Assembly: GCF_006716675.1 (NCBI RefSeq)
Contig: NZ_VFPM01000002.1
Coordinates: forward strand, 1 to 64,000
DNA from: Humibacillus xanthopallidus
GTDB taxonomy: Bacteria > Actinomycetota > Actinomycetes > Actinomycetales > Dermatophilaceae
Reading direction: 5' to 3'
DNA: 64,000 nt
Part shown: positions 63,971 to 64,000 of the stretch, in pieces
Position numbering within the stretch: position 1 is the first letter of the stretch
Layout: the number at the start of each line of letters is the position of its first letter
Program-made: the position numbers and the translations under genes
The notes under the pieces: model-generated
Seen by the model: only the letters and a program-made list of their open reading frames with translations
Told to the model about the DNA's origin: nothing
Database searches by the model: none

Positions 63971-64000
63971 GGTGCGGGGCTCGCCGGTCGTGGTCGACCG

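Overview
The window is GC-rich DNA (roughly 70% by eye) with dense genes, many GTG starts and many 4-bp GTGA/ATGA overlaps. An HspR/HAIR heat-shock system, a class I lysyl-tRNA synthetase, an LprG-type lipoprotein with its MFS partner, a DUF3151 gene next to fba, and a mycothiol-type maleylpyruvate isomerase fold all point to an actinobacterium. My best guess is Intrasporangiaceae (Janibacter/Knoellia-like); that placement is inference. I saw no rRNA, tRNA, prophage, integrase or CRISPR array.

Layout. 1-9 kb: a divergent aminotransferase/FAD-oxidase pair; a leftward overlapping operon (alpha/beta hydrolase, FrnE-type DsbA, YjbR, ComB-like phosphatase); a membrane alpha/beta-hydrolase; a zinc-ribbon protein, a phosphotransferase and an NAD-epimerase. 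Nearly every gene here is broken by single-base indels, mostly in C or G runs, while genes after about 8.7 kb are intact. This looks like sequence error rather than decay. 10-15 kb: dienelactone hydrolase, PhoD-like phosphatase and nucleotidyltransferase in one operon, then a RCK-coupled ion channel. 15.5-26.3 kb: the HspR regulon (dnaK-grpE-dnaJ-hspR, then clpB) with HAIR operators before dnaK and clpB; between them sit a large hybrid kinase ending in an ANTAR domain and a small RraB-like gene. 26.4-33 kb: HAD phosphatase, lipoprotein-MFS exporter pair, exonuclease III, SDR, VOC and pyrE. 33-38.4 kb: an activator divergent from amidohydrolase-DUF59-alcohol dehydrogenase-ABM, which resembles the accessory half of propane/acetone monooxygenase (prm/mim) clusters without the monooxygenase. 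38-49 kb: LemA, DedA, SPFH and TrmH proteins, a divergent pair of citrate synthases (one fused to a helix-turn-helix domain) with a symmetric operator between them, a secreted matrixin and a class II amidotransferase. 49-64 kb: Xaa-Pro peptidase, FAD oxidase, GNAT, fba, DUF3151, Cof phosphatase, purA, class I lysyl-tRNA synthetase, an M4 protease and a HelD-like helicase running to the right edge.

The least explained structure is at the DNA level. (1) The 8-mer GTATGCCG/CGGCATAC occurs 39 times by my count, about evenly in both orientations, in genes and gaps, and it coincides with rare TAT and ATA codons. (2) Several families of short palindromic or tandem repeats sit mainly in gaps between genes, often convergent ones; one copy of a family lies in frame inside the MFS transporter gene.
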